Shown: positions 11,010 through 23,285, numbered from the stretch's first letter. The stretch: DNA of 64,000 nt from Monodelphis domestica (GCF_027887165.1 NC_077228.1:109911043-109975042); one strand, 5' to 3'. The notes: generated by a model from the letters alone, not told the origin. A program made the numbers and translations.

Positions 11010-11240
11010 TTGTTGTTTTAGTTGTTCAGTCATGTTTGGCTCTGGTTGTCCTGTTTGGGGTTTTCTTAGCAGAGATATTGGAGTGGTTCCTTCTCCTTCC
11101 TCATTTGCACAAATGAGGAAACTGAGGTAAACAGAGTTATGTGACCTGCTCAGGGTCAAGCTACTAGTAAGTGTCTGAGGTCACATTTGAACTCAGGAAG
11201 AGGAGTTTTCCTTCACTCTGGGCTACCTAGCAGTCCATGG
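11010..11240 (-). repeat. SINE-2 (MAR1-like)
   Basis: Antisense: ttgttcagtcatgtttggct, then gaggaaactgaggtaaacag. Confidence 0.8.
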
Positions 11241-11324
11241 ATAAGCTATGTACAGGAGATAATCAATAGAGAGGAGGCACTTCAGAATTCAGTGGATAGA
11301 CTTGAGAACTGAGCCAGGTAGGTT

Positions 11325-11437
11325 TGTCTCAATTTTTTCCCTAAGACCTAGAAGGACCTAGAACAATTCAGTGGACTTCTCTGCAACATGGAGAGAATGA
11401 AAGACTTAAGTATTTGCCTAGCACCTACTATGTACAA
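11325..11437 (+). repeat. Member of a diverged local pair (with 12520-12632)
   Basis: Both copies share ccctaagacctaga, gacctagaacaattca and ctactatgta in order, at roughly 12 percent divergence by eye. May be MIR-derived. Confidence 0.55.
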
Positions 11438-11439
11438 CA

Positions 11440-11990
11440 GATGGGGAAAGTTTCTTTCTAGAAGGTGAGACTTTAGGTGGGACTTGAAGGAAGCCAGGAG
11501 AGTGAAGAGATGGAGATGCGGAGGAAGAGCATTCCAGGCATGGGAGACAGCCCAAAAGATGCTTCAAAGCAGGAGATGGAGTAGCTCGTGCAAGGGACAG
11601 CAAGAAGGCCAGCATCACTGCACTGGTAGGGAGAATGGCGACCAGGATGGGCAGGACCTTAAAAGTCAAAAGGATGATTTTATATTTGATTTTGGAGGTA
11701 ATAGGGAGCCATGGGAGTTTATTGAGGGGTGTTCTGAGAGGACAGAGGTTTGGACCTTCCTTTACAAAGATCACTTTGATAGCAGCGTGGAATACACTGA
11801 AGTGGGGAGACTTGAGGCCCAAGTGTGAGGTAATGAGGGGCTGTACCAGGGAGGTGTTGGCACCAGAGGGCAGAAGGTAGAGTACATGAGAGCTGGTGCA
11901 AGGGCAGAAAAATGATTGGATATGAGGGATAAGAGAGAGTGAGGGGTGGAGGGCGCTACCTAGAGAGCAAAAGTTGCTGGGATTCCAGAG
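11440..11990 (-). repeat. L2 ORF2 fragment
   Basis: The antisense frame reads LPWLPITSKIKYKIILLTFK, typical of the L2 reverse-transcriptase C-terminus, in a 192-codon open stretch (11996-11418) that is not a host gene. Confidence 0.75.
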
Positions 11991-11996
11991 GCTCAT

Positions 11997-12519
11997 TCAT
12001 GGCGGGGAGCGCTTAGCTCTAACCCCGCCACAGAGAGGGACCTGGCTTTCCACCCCTCTTCCCTTTGGAAGCCAGCCAGCTAGCTGCTGAAGAGGCCAGG
12101 CCAGCAAAATCTGATCCTAATTAGGCAAGGTGCTAACAAGCTGCATTCCTGGAGTTCTTCTGCCAGCCCCTAGCCCCAGGGAGCCTTAGGGACCCCAAGG
12201 AGGAAAGGAAGCCTCACACTCCACAATTCTCATTTTTCACTTTTAAGCCAAGTGTGAACCACAAAAGCCCTGCTTTAAGGCTCTGAAGCTTCCAGTTTCC
12301 TCCCCCCTGGCTGTTCCCTCCCTCTCCCTCCTTCCCTCCCTCTCCGACCAGCCAGATGAGTCATCAATTAGCAATTTCCTCCCTGGTAGAAGGTGGCAAG
12401 GAAGCCTTTTGCTTGGAAGGAGAAATCAAAACAACCTTAGGGCTGAGAGGTGGACTTGGGCAGGAAAGGGGGAGGAAAGGACTGGGAGGGCTCCAGGGGG
12501 AACTGAGACAAGTGGATTT
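11997..12519. other. Single-copy stretch with AP-1 motif, possible regulatory element
   Basis: No repeat seen. Contains TGAGTCA at 12357-12363 next to a CT-rich run and gcaatttcc. Conservation cannot be judged here. Confidence 0.25.
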
Positions 12520-12632
12520 AGTTCAGTTTCTTCCCTAAGACCTAGAGGGACCTAGAACAATTCACTGGACTTTTCTGCAAAATGGAGAGGATGAAAGGCT
12601 TAAGCATTTGTCTAGCCCCTACTATGTATGCC
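12520..12632 (+). repeat. Second member of the diverged local pair (with 11325-11437)
   Basis: See 11325-11437; offset about 1.2 kb. Confidence 0.55.
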
Positions 12633-12682
12633 ACCTAGCTGACTAATATTGTCTCATTTGATGCTTAGGGCAACCCTTGAGA

Positions 12683-14580
12683 GTTGCTGTTTAATTGTTC
12701 AGTCGTGTGGATGACTCCTCATGACCCCATTTGGGGTTTTATTGACAAAGGTACTGGAGTGGTTTGCCATTTCCTTCCCTGGCTCATTTTTTTTTTAATT
12801 TTTATTTGGTCATTTCCAAACATTATTCATTGGAAACAAAGATCATTTTCTTTTCCTCCCCCCTCCCACCACCTCTCCCATAGCCCACGCGCGATTCCAC
12901 TGGGTATCACATGTGTTCTTGATTCAAACCCATTTCCATGTTGTTGGTATTTGCATTAGAGTGTTCATTTAGAGTCTCTCCTCAGTCATATCCCCTCAAT
13001 CCCTGTAGTCAAGCAGTTGCTTTTCATCGGTATTTTTACTCCCACAGTTTATCTTCTGCTTGTGGATAGTGTTTTTTAGATCTCTGCAAGTTGTTCAGGG
13101 ACATTGCATTGACCCTAATGGAGAAGTCCATCACCTTCGATTGTACCACAGTGTATCAGTCTCTGTGTACAATGTTTTCCTGGTTCTGCTCCTTTCACTC
13201 TGCATCACTTCCTGGAGGTCGTTCCAGTCTCCATGGAATTCCTCCACTTTATTATTCCTTTTAGCACAATAGTATTCCATCACCAACAGATACCACAATT
13301 TGTTCAGCCATTCCCCAATTGAAGGGCATCCTCTCATTTTCCAATTTTTGGCCACCACAAAGAGCGCTGCTATGAATATTCTTGTACAAGTCTTTTTCCT
13401 TATTATCTCTCTGGGGTACAAACCCAGCAGTGCTATGGCTGGATCAAAGGGCAGGCAATCTTTTATCGCCCTTTGGGCATAGTTCCAAATTGCCCTCCAG
13501 AATGGTTGGATTAATTCACAACTCTACCAGCAATGAATTTGTGTCCCTACTTTGCCACATCCCCTCCAGCATTCATTACTTTCCATAGCTGTCATGTTAG
13601 CCAATCTGCTTGGTGTGAGGTGATACCTCAGAGTTGTTTTGATTTGCATCTCTCTGATTATCAGAGATTTAGAACACTTTTTCATGTTCATAGTAGTTTT
13701 GATTTCTTTGGCTGAGAACTGCCTGTTCATGTCCCTTGCCCATTTATCAATTGGAGAATGGCTTGATTTTTTGTACAATTGATTTAGCTCTTTGTAAATT
13801 TGAGTAATTAAACCTTTGTCAGAGGTTTTTATGAAGATTGTTTCCCAATTTGTTGCTACCCTTCTGATTTTAGTTACATTGGTTTTGTTTGTACAAAAAA
13901 TTTTTAATTTGATGTAGTCAAAATTATTTATTTTACATTTTGTGACTCTTTCTAAGTCTTGCTTGGTTTTAAAACCTTTCCCTTCCCAAAGGTCTAACAG
14001 GTATACTATTCTGTGTTCACCTAATTTACTTATAGTTTCCTTCTTTATGTTCAAGTCATTCACCCATTCTGAATTTATCTTGGTGTAGGGTGTGAGGTGT
14101 TGATCCAAACCTAGTCTCTCCCACACTGTCTTCCAATTTTCCCAGCAGTTTTTTATCAAATAATGGATTTTTGTCCCAAAAGCTGGGGTCTTTGGGTTTG
14201 TCATAAACTGTCTTGCTGAGATCATTTACGCCAAGTCTATTCCACTGATCCTCCTTTCTGTCTCTTAGCCAGTACCAAATTGTTTTGATAACCACTGCTT
14301 TATAGTAGAGTTTGAGATCTGGGACTGCAAGTCCTCCTTCCTTTGCATTTTTTTTTTCATGATTTCCCTGGATATCCTTGATCTTTTGTTCTTCCAAATG
14401 AACTTAGTTATGGTTTTTTCTAATTCAGTAAAGTTTTTTTTTTCCCCTTGGCTCATTTTACAGATGAGGAAACTGAGGTAAATGGGGTTAAGTGATTTGT
14501 ACAGAGTCACACAGCTAGTAAGTGTCCAGAGGACATTGAATTCAGGAAAATGAGTCTTCCTGATTTCAGGTCTATCTACT
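12683..14580 (-). repeat. SINE-2 split by an L1 insertion
   Basis: SINE-2 antisense sequence runs 12683-12790 (gtactggagtggtttgccat) and continues at 14449 (ggctcattttacagatgagg) to about 14580. Confidence 0.85.
12780..14459 (-). mobile_element. 5'-truncated L1, about 1.66 kb, with 11-bp target duplication
   Basis: tggctcatttt flanks the insertion at 12780-12790 and 14449-14459. Minus-sense ORF2 C-terminal half: CCHC-like end SNECWRGCGKVGTQIHCW, and upstream KTITKFIWKNKRS, with at least two frameshifts (A-run near 14350; near 14220). Not functional. Confidence 0.95.
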
Positions 14581-14589
14581 TGGTCACAG

Positions 14590-14755
14590 CCTTGGAAGGA
14601 GGTACCATTATTATCCTCATTTTATAAGAAAGGAAACTGAGATAAAGAGCCACTAAATGACTTGCCTGGGGTCACAGAGACTATTGGGTTTGACCTCAGG
14701 TCTTTACTGATTTGATATCTAGCATTCTAACCACTCCACCATCTTACTTTACCTC
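14590..14755 (+). repeat. SINE-3 (MIR-like) fragment
   Basis: Contains ggtaccattattatcctcat then ggaaactgagataaagagcc. Confidence 0.6.
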
Positions 14756-14994
14756 TCCTGCTTCAACAGAACATGAAAGCAAGGAAATCCTCTGGCTCTT
14801 AATGGAAGAAAAGGATCCAGAGACAGTCAGCCCTAATGAGAAGGTCAAGATCAAAGTGGATTATCTCAGACAGAAGATACCCCAATGACCTTTGCCACAC
14901 CAAGTCTGATTTTGCCACATATTTATACCATCCTTTGCTTGGGATGGTATCATTAGGGCTTTACCCTTAGGGAACCTGAAACATTGGGATGGTT

Positions 14995-15272
14995 TGTATG
15001 AAGATTAAAAATTAATATCCCAAATACTCCAAGATTATATTTAATAAGGTTTATTAATAATAACTTGAAGCAAGAAGGAAAAATAAAAGGCTAGAGAAAA
15101 AGAGAAGAGCTCACCCAGCCGTGCACAAGGGAAAAAGAGATCAAGGGAGAAGTCACACACAGCTTAAAAACAACGTATGGATGCTAATCTGAATGAAGGG
15201 GAAAGGATTCTTGGGACAAGAAAAGACTTCTCAGAGATGGAGTCTAAGGGTTCAAGATTTTCTAATTATACA
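14995..15272 (-). mobile_element. LTR-like repeat copy D
   Basis: Plus strand begins TGTATGAAGATTAAAAATT and ends CTAATTATACA. Reverse-complement relative of 6386-6657. Confidence 0.5.
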
Positions 15273-15564
15273 TTTGACCTCCTGTGCCTCTAAGATCCCT
15301 TCTAGCTCTGGCTTCTGACTGGTGAGAGTTCACCATCTTTAGCAGGGACTGGACTCAAGTTGATTCCCAGCCAACTTCTTGACATGACACCATTCTTATA
15401 CTTTTTTCACTTTTTTACTCATTACCTCTTCTTTTGGGACCAATAATCAACTCGGCACCATGATTCTTGGAAAGGACAAGTCTATCAATTACCCTCCAAT
15501 TCCATTGGCCATTGCTGGAACTGACTTCTCTGTGGCCCAGTGCGCCATATATGCCATCTTCCCC

Positions 15565-16430
15565 TGTTAGAATATAAGCTTCTTGAGGGCAGGGATTAGC
15601 TAGCTTGTTGTGTCTGTCTAGTCAGCATTTAGTGATAGCTGGCACTTAGTAAGAATTTAATAAATGCCTTTTCATTCCTTCATTCCTCAAGCTTCCCTTT
15701 GTCTCTTTTATCCCATTCAGTTACTGTTCTATTCATTGTCTAACTTCTTGAAAAAGTTGAATCCCTCACATCAAATACTTGCCCTTGAGGAGGAGAATTC
15801 TCAGACTCTTGCAATCTGGCTTCCACACCCGCCAGTCTTCTGATACCATTCTTTCAAGGATGACCAATGGCTTCTTTATTGCCAAATCCAATGACTCTTA
15901 AAATTCTCATCCGGTTCCTGGAACATCTGAGAATTAATTGCCCTTTTCTTCTGTTCAACTCAGCTTAGTTCAGTTGGTTTCCGTTTATATTTATTAAGAA
16001 CCTACTATGCACAAGACACTAGGTATACAAAAGTGAAAAATACACTCTCTCCTCTCAAGGAGCTTACCATTTACTGGGAGCGACCACATATATGTAGTTG
16101 AGGATGGAGTGATGGGGGCAAAGAAAGTCAAAGGTTGCTAGGAATATGTGAGGAGGGGAGAAGAAAGAAAGTATTGTTGGCTGAAGAGATCAGAGAAGGC
16201 TTACTGAAGGAGGTGGTGCTAAAGCTGAACCTGGAACAGGAGGAGAATTCTGAAAGGGAGAGATGAAAGTGGGAGTGAATGACAGCCTCCGTGAATACAC
16301 TTGAGAAGTTTAATCTTTTGAAGTTCAGTAAAAGCTCAGATGAGATCATTTGTGAAAAATGCTCTGCGGACTTTAAAGGGATGGGGAAGAGGCTGGACCT
16401 CTGCTTTCTCTGGTAAACTGGCACTGGCAG
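15565..16430. repeat. Cluster of L2 fragments
   Basis: 15565-15690 is a plus-strand L2 tail (cttgagggcagggattagct). 15700-15960 is plus-strand ORF2 (attgccaaatccaatgactc). About 15960-16430 reads as minus-strand L2-like sequence. Confidence 0.6.
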
Positions 16431-16814
16431 AGGAAACCCCCTCGGCCAATATAGGATGGCATTTTCTCTGCAGTTTATATTCTTAGAGAGTTATTTAGAG
16501 CCCTGAGAGACTGAGCCCTGTTGCCCAGAGTCACCTGGGCAGGATGTGGTCGGAGGGATACTTGAACCCAATTCTTCCTGACTTCGAGATCTGTTCTCTA
16601 TCATGATGCCATCCTGCCTTGCATCATTATTTAGCCTGATAAAGTTTCATCCACTGGATTGTCTGTCATTCACCTCAGGAGTTCTCCCTCCCACTTTGTA
16701 CAATGTCGTCTGTACAACAAAGCAAAACAAAACAACTTCACAGGGACAAACAAGCTGAGGGATGTTGACGACCTGGCAGTTCCTCTGAGAGGAAAACAAA
16801 CTAGAGATTTTAGT

Positions 16815-17930
16815 GTATTTTAAGCTCAAAGTGAGTCAACAGTGTGATATAGCACTCAAAAAATGTAAGTGTGATACATTAAAGAAAGACATTGTTTTCA
16901 GGATTTGGGGAAATGATTGTTTAGTCATGTCTGACATGTTTAGCTGTAGGTGGATCATGATGGTCCATGGTGTTCTCTTGGCAAAGATAGTGGAGCGGTT
17001 TGTCATTTTCTGCTCCAGTGGATTAAGACAAACAGAGTTTAAGTGACTTTCATAGAGTCACACAGCTAGGAAGTATCTGAGGTCAAATTTGAACTCAGGT
17101 CTTCCTGATTTCCAGGCCCAGTGCTCCAACCACCAAGTCATCTCACTGCCTCCTTCAGAAGGTGATAGTCTTACCTAGTAATAGCTAACATTTGTATAGT
17201 GCCTACCATGTGCTAGGCACTGTGCTAAGTGCTTTATAATTATTATTCCATCTGATCCTTACAACAATCTATATGCCAGTATGCCAGGGAGGGAGGTACT
17301 GTTATTATCCCCATTTTACAGATAAGGAAACTGAGACAGAGGTTAAGTGACTTGCTCAAGGTCACAAAGCTAGTAAATATCAGAGGGCAGATTTGAACTC
17401 ATGCCTTCCTGACTTGAGGCCTGGCACTTCTTTTATTGCACTCTAGTACCTAGCTGCCTAATACCATGCTTTGGTCAGTTCATAGATATATTAAAAATAT
17501 AGTGGTTGGTGTCTAGAGAAGGGTAAATAAGATGGCAGAAAAGCCTTGAGATGAGTGTCATTCAAAGGATAGGTTGAAGGAATTAGGAGTATTTAATTTG
17601 AAGAGATCTGAGTTATTGGGGATGAGAGGAATGGTAGTCTTGAAAGTATTTGAGTGAGTAGATTTGTTTCACTTGGCCCTAGAGAAGAGAACTAGGAAGT
17701 GGAAAGAACGTAGATTTCAGCTTTCTATAGGGAAAAATTTCTGGACAAAAAGAGCTGATCATAAGTATGATGTGTTACCTTGGAAGCAGTAGTGTAACGT
17801 CCCTCCATAAGGGTCTTCAAGCAAAGGCTGGATGATTGACCATGTGCCAGGGATGTTATAGGAGATTCCTGTTCAGACACACGTTGGATTTTCTCTCAGA
17901 TCAGAATATCCTGATATTCAATGATAAAAA
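16815..17930 (+). repeat. L3/CR1-like LINE with two nested SINEs
   Basis: LINE sequence (gtgagtcaacagtgtgatat) at 16835-16905 resumes at 17470-17930 (gggtcttcaagcaaaggctg). A minus SINE-2 (16908-17155) and a plus SINE-3 (17176-17462, gtgctaggcactgtgctaag) lie between. Confidence 0.7.
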
Positions 17931-18376
17931 TCTTAGACTTCGACTTAGAAGGAACCTTAGCAATGGCTTAGCCTAAGAGTCTCATTTTAAACATGACGAA
18001 ACTGAGAGGTGCTCCAAGTCTTTTTCGAGGAACAGCTAATAATCAGTTTGACTGCCACTTTACCATGTGAAAGGAGGTAAAGGAAGCTTTCTTCCTTTGG
18101 CTTCAGAGATACTGAGATGCTGCACTCTGTGGGTATTCTTCCTACTTCTTTCTTTAAACATTTTCTTTTTAATTCTGAATTTACCAAACACCCCAAAAAG
18201 AGTATTTTAATTTACAAAGTAGAATAGAAAAAAAATTATATGAGAATGTGTGAATCTTTTAAAAATTACAGCTTGTTTTTTTTAAATAAAAAGGCATATA
18301 TAATAATGCAACATGTTATTTCAAAACTGTTCTGCTTCTGTTTCTTAATTGCTTTTAGTTTTTTGTGGGTGTATGT

Positions 18377-18418
18377 ACATATGTGTATATATATATATAT
18401 ACACACATATATATAAAT
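18377..18418. repeat. AT/GT palindromic microsatellite
   Basis: tgtgtatatatatatatata followed by cacaca forms a self-complementary run. Confidence 0.8.
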
Positions 18419-18437
18419 GATCCACTGACCTCCTTTT

Positions 18438-18665
18438 ATTCTTTCTTCCTCTTTCTCCTCCTTTCCTGTCCTTCCTCTTTTCCTTCTTCTCCTTCCTTCC
18501 TTCCTTCCTTCCTTCCTTCCTTCCTTCCTTCCTTCCTTCCTTCCTTCCTTCCTTCCTTCCTTCCTTCCTTCCTTCCTTCCTTCCTTCCTTCCTTCTCCTC
18601 CTTCTCTTCCTCCTCCTTCTTCTTCCCTATCACTATCTCTCCTCTCCCCTCTGACTCTCCCCTCC
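18438..18665. repeat. Homopyrimidine tract with (CCTT)26 core
   Basis: A perfect (CCTT)n core at about 18491-18596 sits in CT-rich flanks. Open frames here are only repeat translation. Confidence 0.95.
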
Positions 18666-18699
18666 CCTACAAAAAGAAAAACCCAATCACTGTGACTAG

Positions 18700-18985
18700 A
18701 GTGTGAGTTTCTTGAAGTTGGAGACTGTCCTTTTGCCTTTGTATTCCCATTGCTTAGTACAGGGCCTAATGTAGCTTGGTAATTCAATGGACAGAGCACT
18801 AAAGCTGGAGTCAGGAGGTCCTGGATTCTCTGGTCTCATATACTTCCTAGTTGTCTGACTCTGAGCAAGGCACTAAACCCCAAACTGCGCAGCCCTTACC
18901 TCTCTTATGTCTTAGAATAAATATCAATTCTAAGACAGAAGGTAAGGGCTTTTAAGTGAATGAATAAATGCTTGTTGACAGAGTG
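18700..18985 (+). repeat. L2 3' end interrupted by a SINE-1
   Basis: The L2 tail runs to about 18773 and resumes at about 18953 (gaatgaataaatgcttgttg). A plus SINE-1 sits at 18776-18952. Confidence 0.75.
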
Positions 18986-18989
18986 GGGA

Positions 18990-19720
18990 AGCAAAATGAA
19001 TCCATATGTTGGTCATGTCCGAAAAAGTATGCCTCATTCTGCACCCTGAATCTATCTCCTCTATCAGGCCCCTTAATATATCCCAAGATTTGGTTCTTAG
19101 CCCTTTTCTGTCTTTTCTCTGCATCTGCATAATCTCTTTTTACTCATAGCCCTGAATCTTTATTTCCAGTTCATACCTTTCTTTGAATCACAGAACCACA
19201 TTTCCAAGTGATCAAACTCCACAGATAATCCTGCTGGCATCTGAAATTCAACAACATTCATCCTTTTCCTCTACCTCAGAGTGACAGTGATTAGAGATCT
19301 GGCCTTGAGTCTTTGAGGGGTGGGGAGTAGTAGGAGGGGAACATCACCTACTTCACTACTGTGACCTGGGACTAGTACCCATTGTTGGTCATTCCATCTC
19401 TTCATTTGTTTTTGGCGTTTTCTCACTCTCTTTCCTCTTTTTCTCTATTCTCCTTCAGACACTGGCGCTCAAACAGGACTGGGATCAGGAGACCCTGCCA
19501 TTCATTAGCTAAGTGACCTTCACTTAATTTACCTAGACCTATGTTGCAAAATGATTATATGATCTTTAAAGTCTTTTCCTGGATTAAGATTAAAAACCAG
19601 ATTCCTTAGACTAATATTCAAGGAGACTAAGATTTAAGGCTCTCAACATTCTGGTCCCATCCAACCCCAATTTGATTTTCAGCTTCCTTTTGTATATTAT
19701 TTGCTCTCCAATACATGGGA
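18990..19720. other. No recognised gene
   Basis: Mixed unique sequence with weak LINE-like pieces (19480-19660). Nothing further supported. Confidence 0.4.
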
Positions 19721-19729
19721 AGCTTCTTC

Positions 19730-19882
<153 letters not shown>

Positions 19883-20204
19883 TTTTCCCAGGTGAAGACT
19901 TCCCTACTCTCTGACCTCTCATGTCCCCTTGTTTGATTTCTCTTATATACTGATTATATTCTAGTTTATATTAGACCTGTATGTGGTGGAGGCCTAGCCA
20001 TAGATTGAGCCTTCTGGCCCCTTTAGGGATGGATCACAGCCATGTGTACTCATCCCTGAAGGACTTGGTTCTTTGAAATAATAACTCAGTAGTCCCTTGG
20101 TTCCTGTTAAGGCAGCCAAGGAAGTGGAATGTGTCAGAGGAGGTAGAGTAGAAGGACTATTCAGTCAGTGAACTTTCAGGGATGAAATGATTTCTGCTCC
20201 CTCT

Positions 20205-20580
20205 AGTAATAAAAATAATGAGAATTTATATAATGCTTTACAAATATGATCTCCTTTGATCCCCACAGTAACCCTGAGATATAGATTCTATTATTATTTC
20301 ATCTCAGATAATAATAATAATAGCTGACATTTATATAGTGTTTATTGTGTGCCAGGCACCGTGCTAAGTGTGCTACAATTATGATCTCATTTGATCCTCA
20401 CAACAGCCCTGGGAGGTAGGTATTATTATTCCCATTTTGCAGATGAGGAAATTGAGGCAAACAGACATGAAGTGAGTCCCCCATAATCACACAGTTACTC
20501 CCCTGACTCAGACTGTATCTGAAGGGAAGATTTCTTTACTCCAGGCTCAGCGCTGTGTGTGCCATGGCACCACCTAGTGT
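20205..20580 (+). repeat. Two adjacent SINE-3 (MIR-like) copies
   Basis: A truncated copy at 20205-20290, then a fuller one at 20310-20580 (gtgccaggcaccgtgctaag, gatgaggaaattgaggcaaa). Confidence 0.75.
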
Positions 20581-21076
20581 GAGACTATGATACAGTGCTG
20601 GCTTTGGGATTTTCCATTAGGTGAAGAGAGGGCATTCTAGCTCCAGACAGCAATGCCAGTTGTTCCTACACAGTAGCAAACACAGTGTGCTCATGTAAGC
20701 CTTAGTCTGGACTCGGGCCCCTGCCTGCCTTTTCTGCTTTCTGCTTCTTTCTGTGGCCATAGGTAACTGAACAAGTGCGACTTTCCAACCTGAGAGACAA
20801 CCTTATGAGCAGAACTTGGGAGTTCCTGGAGCCCTCAGTTGGAGCTGATTGGTAGAGGGAGAAGGCGCGATATAGCATCCTTCTTAGAGAAAAAACAACA
20901 TGGAGCAATGATGAGGCCACTCTGGTCTGGCCAGCCAAAAGACATGGACTTTGAGCAAGTTGTTCAGAGAGTTCAGAGTCATGAAAAGAGACAGGAATTC
21001 AATAGTCCCATTAAGGATTCCATGTTTTAAGTATCAATCTCTAGGGAGAATATGAGTTATAGTTTACTTTTCACAG
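20581..21076. other. No recognised gene
   Basis: About 500 bp of apparently single-copy sequence. Nothing further supported. Confidence 0.4.
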
Positions 21077-21605
21077 CCTCCCCTCCCCTCCCCTCCCCTT
21101 CCCTCCCCTCCCCTCCCCTCCCCTTCCCTTCCCTTCCCTTCCCTTCCCTTCCCTTCCCTTCCCTTCCCTTCCCTTCCCTTCCCTTCCCTTCCCTTCCCTT
21201 CCCTCCCCTCCCCTCCCCTCCCCTCCCCTCCCCTCCCCTCCCCTCCCCTCCCCTTCCCTCCCCTTCCCTTCCCTTCCCTTCCCTTCCCTTCCCTCCCCTC
21301 CCCTTCCCTTCCCTCCCCTCCCCTCCCCTCCCCTCCCCTCCCCTCCCCTCCCCTCCCCTCCCCTCCCCTCCCCTCCCCTCCCCTTCCCTCCCCTCCCCTC
21401 CCCTCCCCTCCCCTCCCCTCCCCTCCCCTCCCCTCCCCTCCCCTCCCCTCCCCTCCCCTCCCCTCCCCTTCCCTCCCCTTCCCTTCCCTTCCCTCCCCTC
21501 CCCTCCCCTCCCCTCCCCTCCCCTCCCCTCCCCTCCCCTCCCCTCCCCTTCCCTTCCCTTCCCTTCCCTTCCCTTCCCTTCCCTTCCCTTCCTTCCCTTC
21601 CCTTT
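21077..21605. repeat. Pentanucleotide array (CCCTC/CCCTT), 102 units in perfect register
   Basis: From 21081 to 21590 every unit is CCCT plus C or T, with no insertion or deletion. The first indel is at about 21591. The opposite strand is pure purine with G runs of three or four. The 189-codon open frame is a Leu-Pro-Ser/Pro artefact. Confidence 0.97.
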
Positions 21606-21904
21606 GATTAAGTCTTCCTAATTCTCAACCCAACTGGAAGTTCAGTACTCACTCAAGAAATCGACTCCCAATGTTGAAATATTGATCAGCAGAGAACCTG
21701 CTTTATTTTTCTGACTTGGATGGGTTTTCCCTTCCTTAGGCAGTTTGTGGTCTTCCACACCCAGGGGCTTAACATATTGGTGTAGTTCGGCTTTAGTCCT
21801 ATTGAAGTCAGAACTTCTGGATTTAAGTCTCCCAGCCTCAGTCTTCCCAAAAGGGGATGGATGATAGACACGTGGCACCACACCAAGCTACTATTCATGT
21901 TTTA

Positions 21905-22128
21905 AGTTACTTATTGTTGTTGAACTGTTGAATTCTTTGTGACCCCATTTGGGGTTTTCTTGGCAAAGATACTGGAGTGGTTTGCCATTTTCTTCTCTAG
22001 CTCATTTTATAGATGAGGAAACTGAGGAAAACAAGGTTAAGTGGCTTGCTCATGGTTTGAATTCAGAAAGATGAGCCTTTCTGACTCTAAGCCAGGCACT
22101 CAACCATTGTGCCACCTAGTTGCCTATA
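21905..22128 (-). repeat. SINE-2 (MAR1-like)
   Basis: Antisense, including gatactggagtggtttgcca and gatgaggaaactgaggaaaa, with a body deletion. Confidence 0.8.
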
Positions 22129-22159
22129 AGCTACTTTGGATTTTAAGCATTTCTTTTAT

Positions 22160-23110
22160 ATGAGGGAAATAAATAGCTGCCCTACATTTGATCTAAGTTG
22201 TACTTTCAGTACCTTTCTACTCCCTTTTCTGGAAGTAGATATCATTTTTCATCATAAGTCTTTCAGAATTTTCTCGTATCATTATATTGAGAATAGCTAA
22301 GTTATTCACTTTTGATCATTATATAATATTGCTTGTTACTATGTATTTTCTTCTGGTTCTGATCACTTCATTTTGCATCAGTTCATGTAAGTCTTTCCCA
22401 GATTCTCTGAGAGCTATCCACTTCTTATAGCATAATAGAATTCCATCACTATCACATACAACTTGTTCAGTAATTCCCCAAATGATAGGTATCCCCTTGA
22501 TTCCAATCCTTTGCCACCAGAAAAAGAACTGCTATAAATATTTTTGCATATTTAGGTTTTTTCTTTTCTGTTCTGTTCTGTTCTTTCCAACTCTTTGGGA
22601 TATAGAACTAGTAGTAGTATTGTTGAGTCAAAGGTTAGGCATGGTTCCACATGGTTCGATCACAACTCCACCAAGGTCACATGGTCCACATAGCCCTAAC
22701 TCCACTAATAGGACATTTAGTGTCCCAATTTTCCCACATTCCCTCCAAATATTTGTCAGTTTCCTTTTCTGCCATATTAACCAGTCTGATAGGTGTGTGG
22801 TGGACCTTGCATTTCTCTAATCGAGTGATTTAGGGCATCTTTTCATATGACCCAAAATATCTTTGATTTTTTCTTCTGTAAACTCATATTCATTGACCAT
22901 CTGTCAGTTGGGGAATGACTTTGTAGTCTTATAAATTTGAATCAGTTCCTTATATATTTGAGAAATGAGGCCTTATGACTACTGTGTATTTTCTTCCACC
23001 CTATTTCTCATTTATCTTTTTCTTTCTCCATCCTCCCTTTTACTCCTCAAAAATATTTTGCTTTTGATCCCCCCTTCTCCTTTCTATAACCTTTGGAATA
23101 TACTTTAGAC
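22160..23110 (-). mobile_element. Old L1 3' region
   Basis: Antisense L1: gataggtatccccttgattc (Ser-Ile-Asp-Glu region of the ORF2 C-terminus) and ctctgagagctatccacttc. Diverged and 5' truncated. Confidence 0.6.
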
Positions 23111-23119
23111 CTCTGTCTA

Positions 23120-23285
23120 AAAAAACACAACAAATTCTAAGACAGAGGAGCGGTAAAGGCAAATCAAGGTTTTGTGACTTGTTCAGGATCACACAGCTAG
23201 GAAGTGTCTGATGCCAGATTTTAACCCAAGTTCTCCTGACTCCAGGACTGATGCTCTACCCACCATGTTCCTTGATGCCCCCATA
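23120..23285 (-). repeat. SINE-1
   Basis: Antisense: ctaagacagaggagcggtaa, then gatcacacagctaggaagtg. Confidence 0.75.

Noticed and set aside
11418-11996. 192-codon open frame on the minus strand
   Set aside because: Matches the L2 reverse-transcriptase C-terminus, so it is a repeat remnant and not a host gene.
13524-14225. 233-codon open frame on the minus strand
   Set aside because: L1 ORF2 C-terminal sequence in a 5'-truncated, frameshifted insertion; no functional gene.
21052-21621. A 189-codon open frame rich in Leu, Pro and Ser
   Set aside because: It is the translation of the CCCTY pentamer array; all frames of such an array are open.
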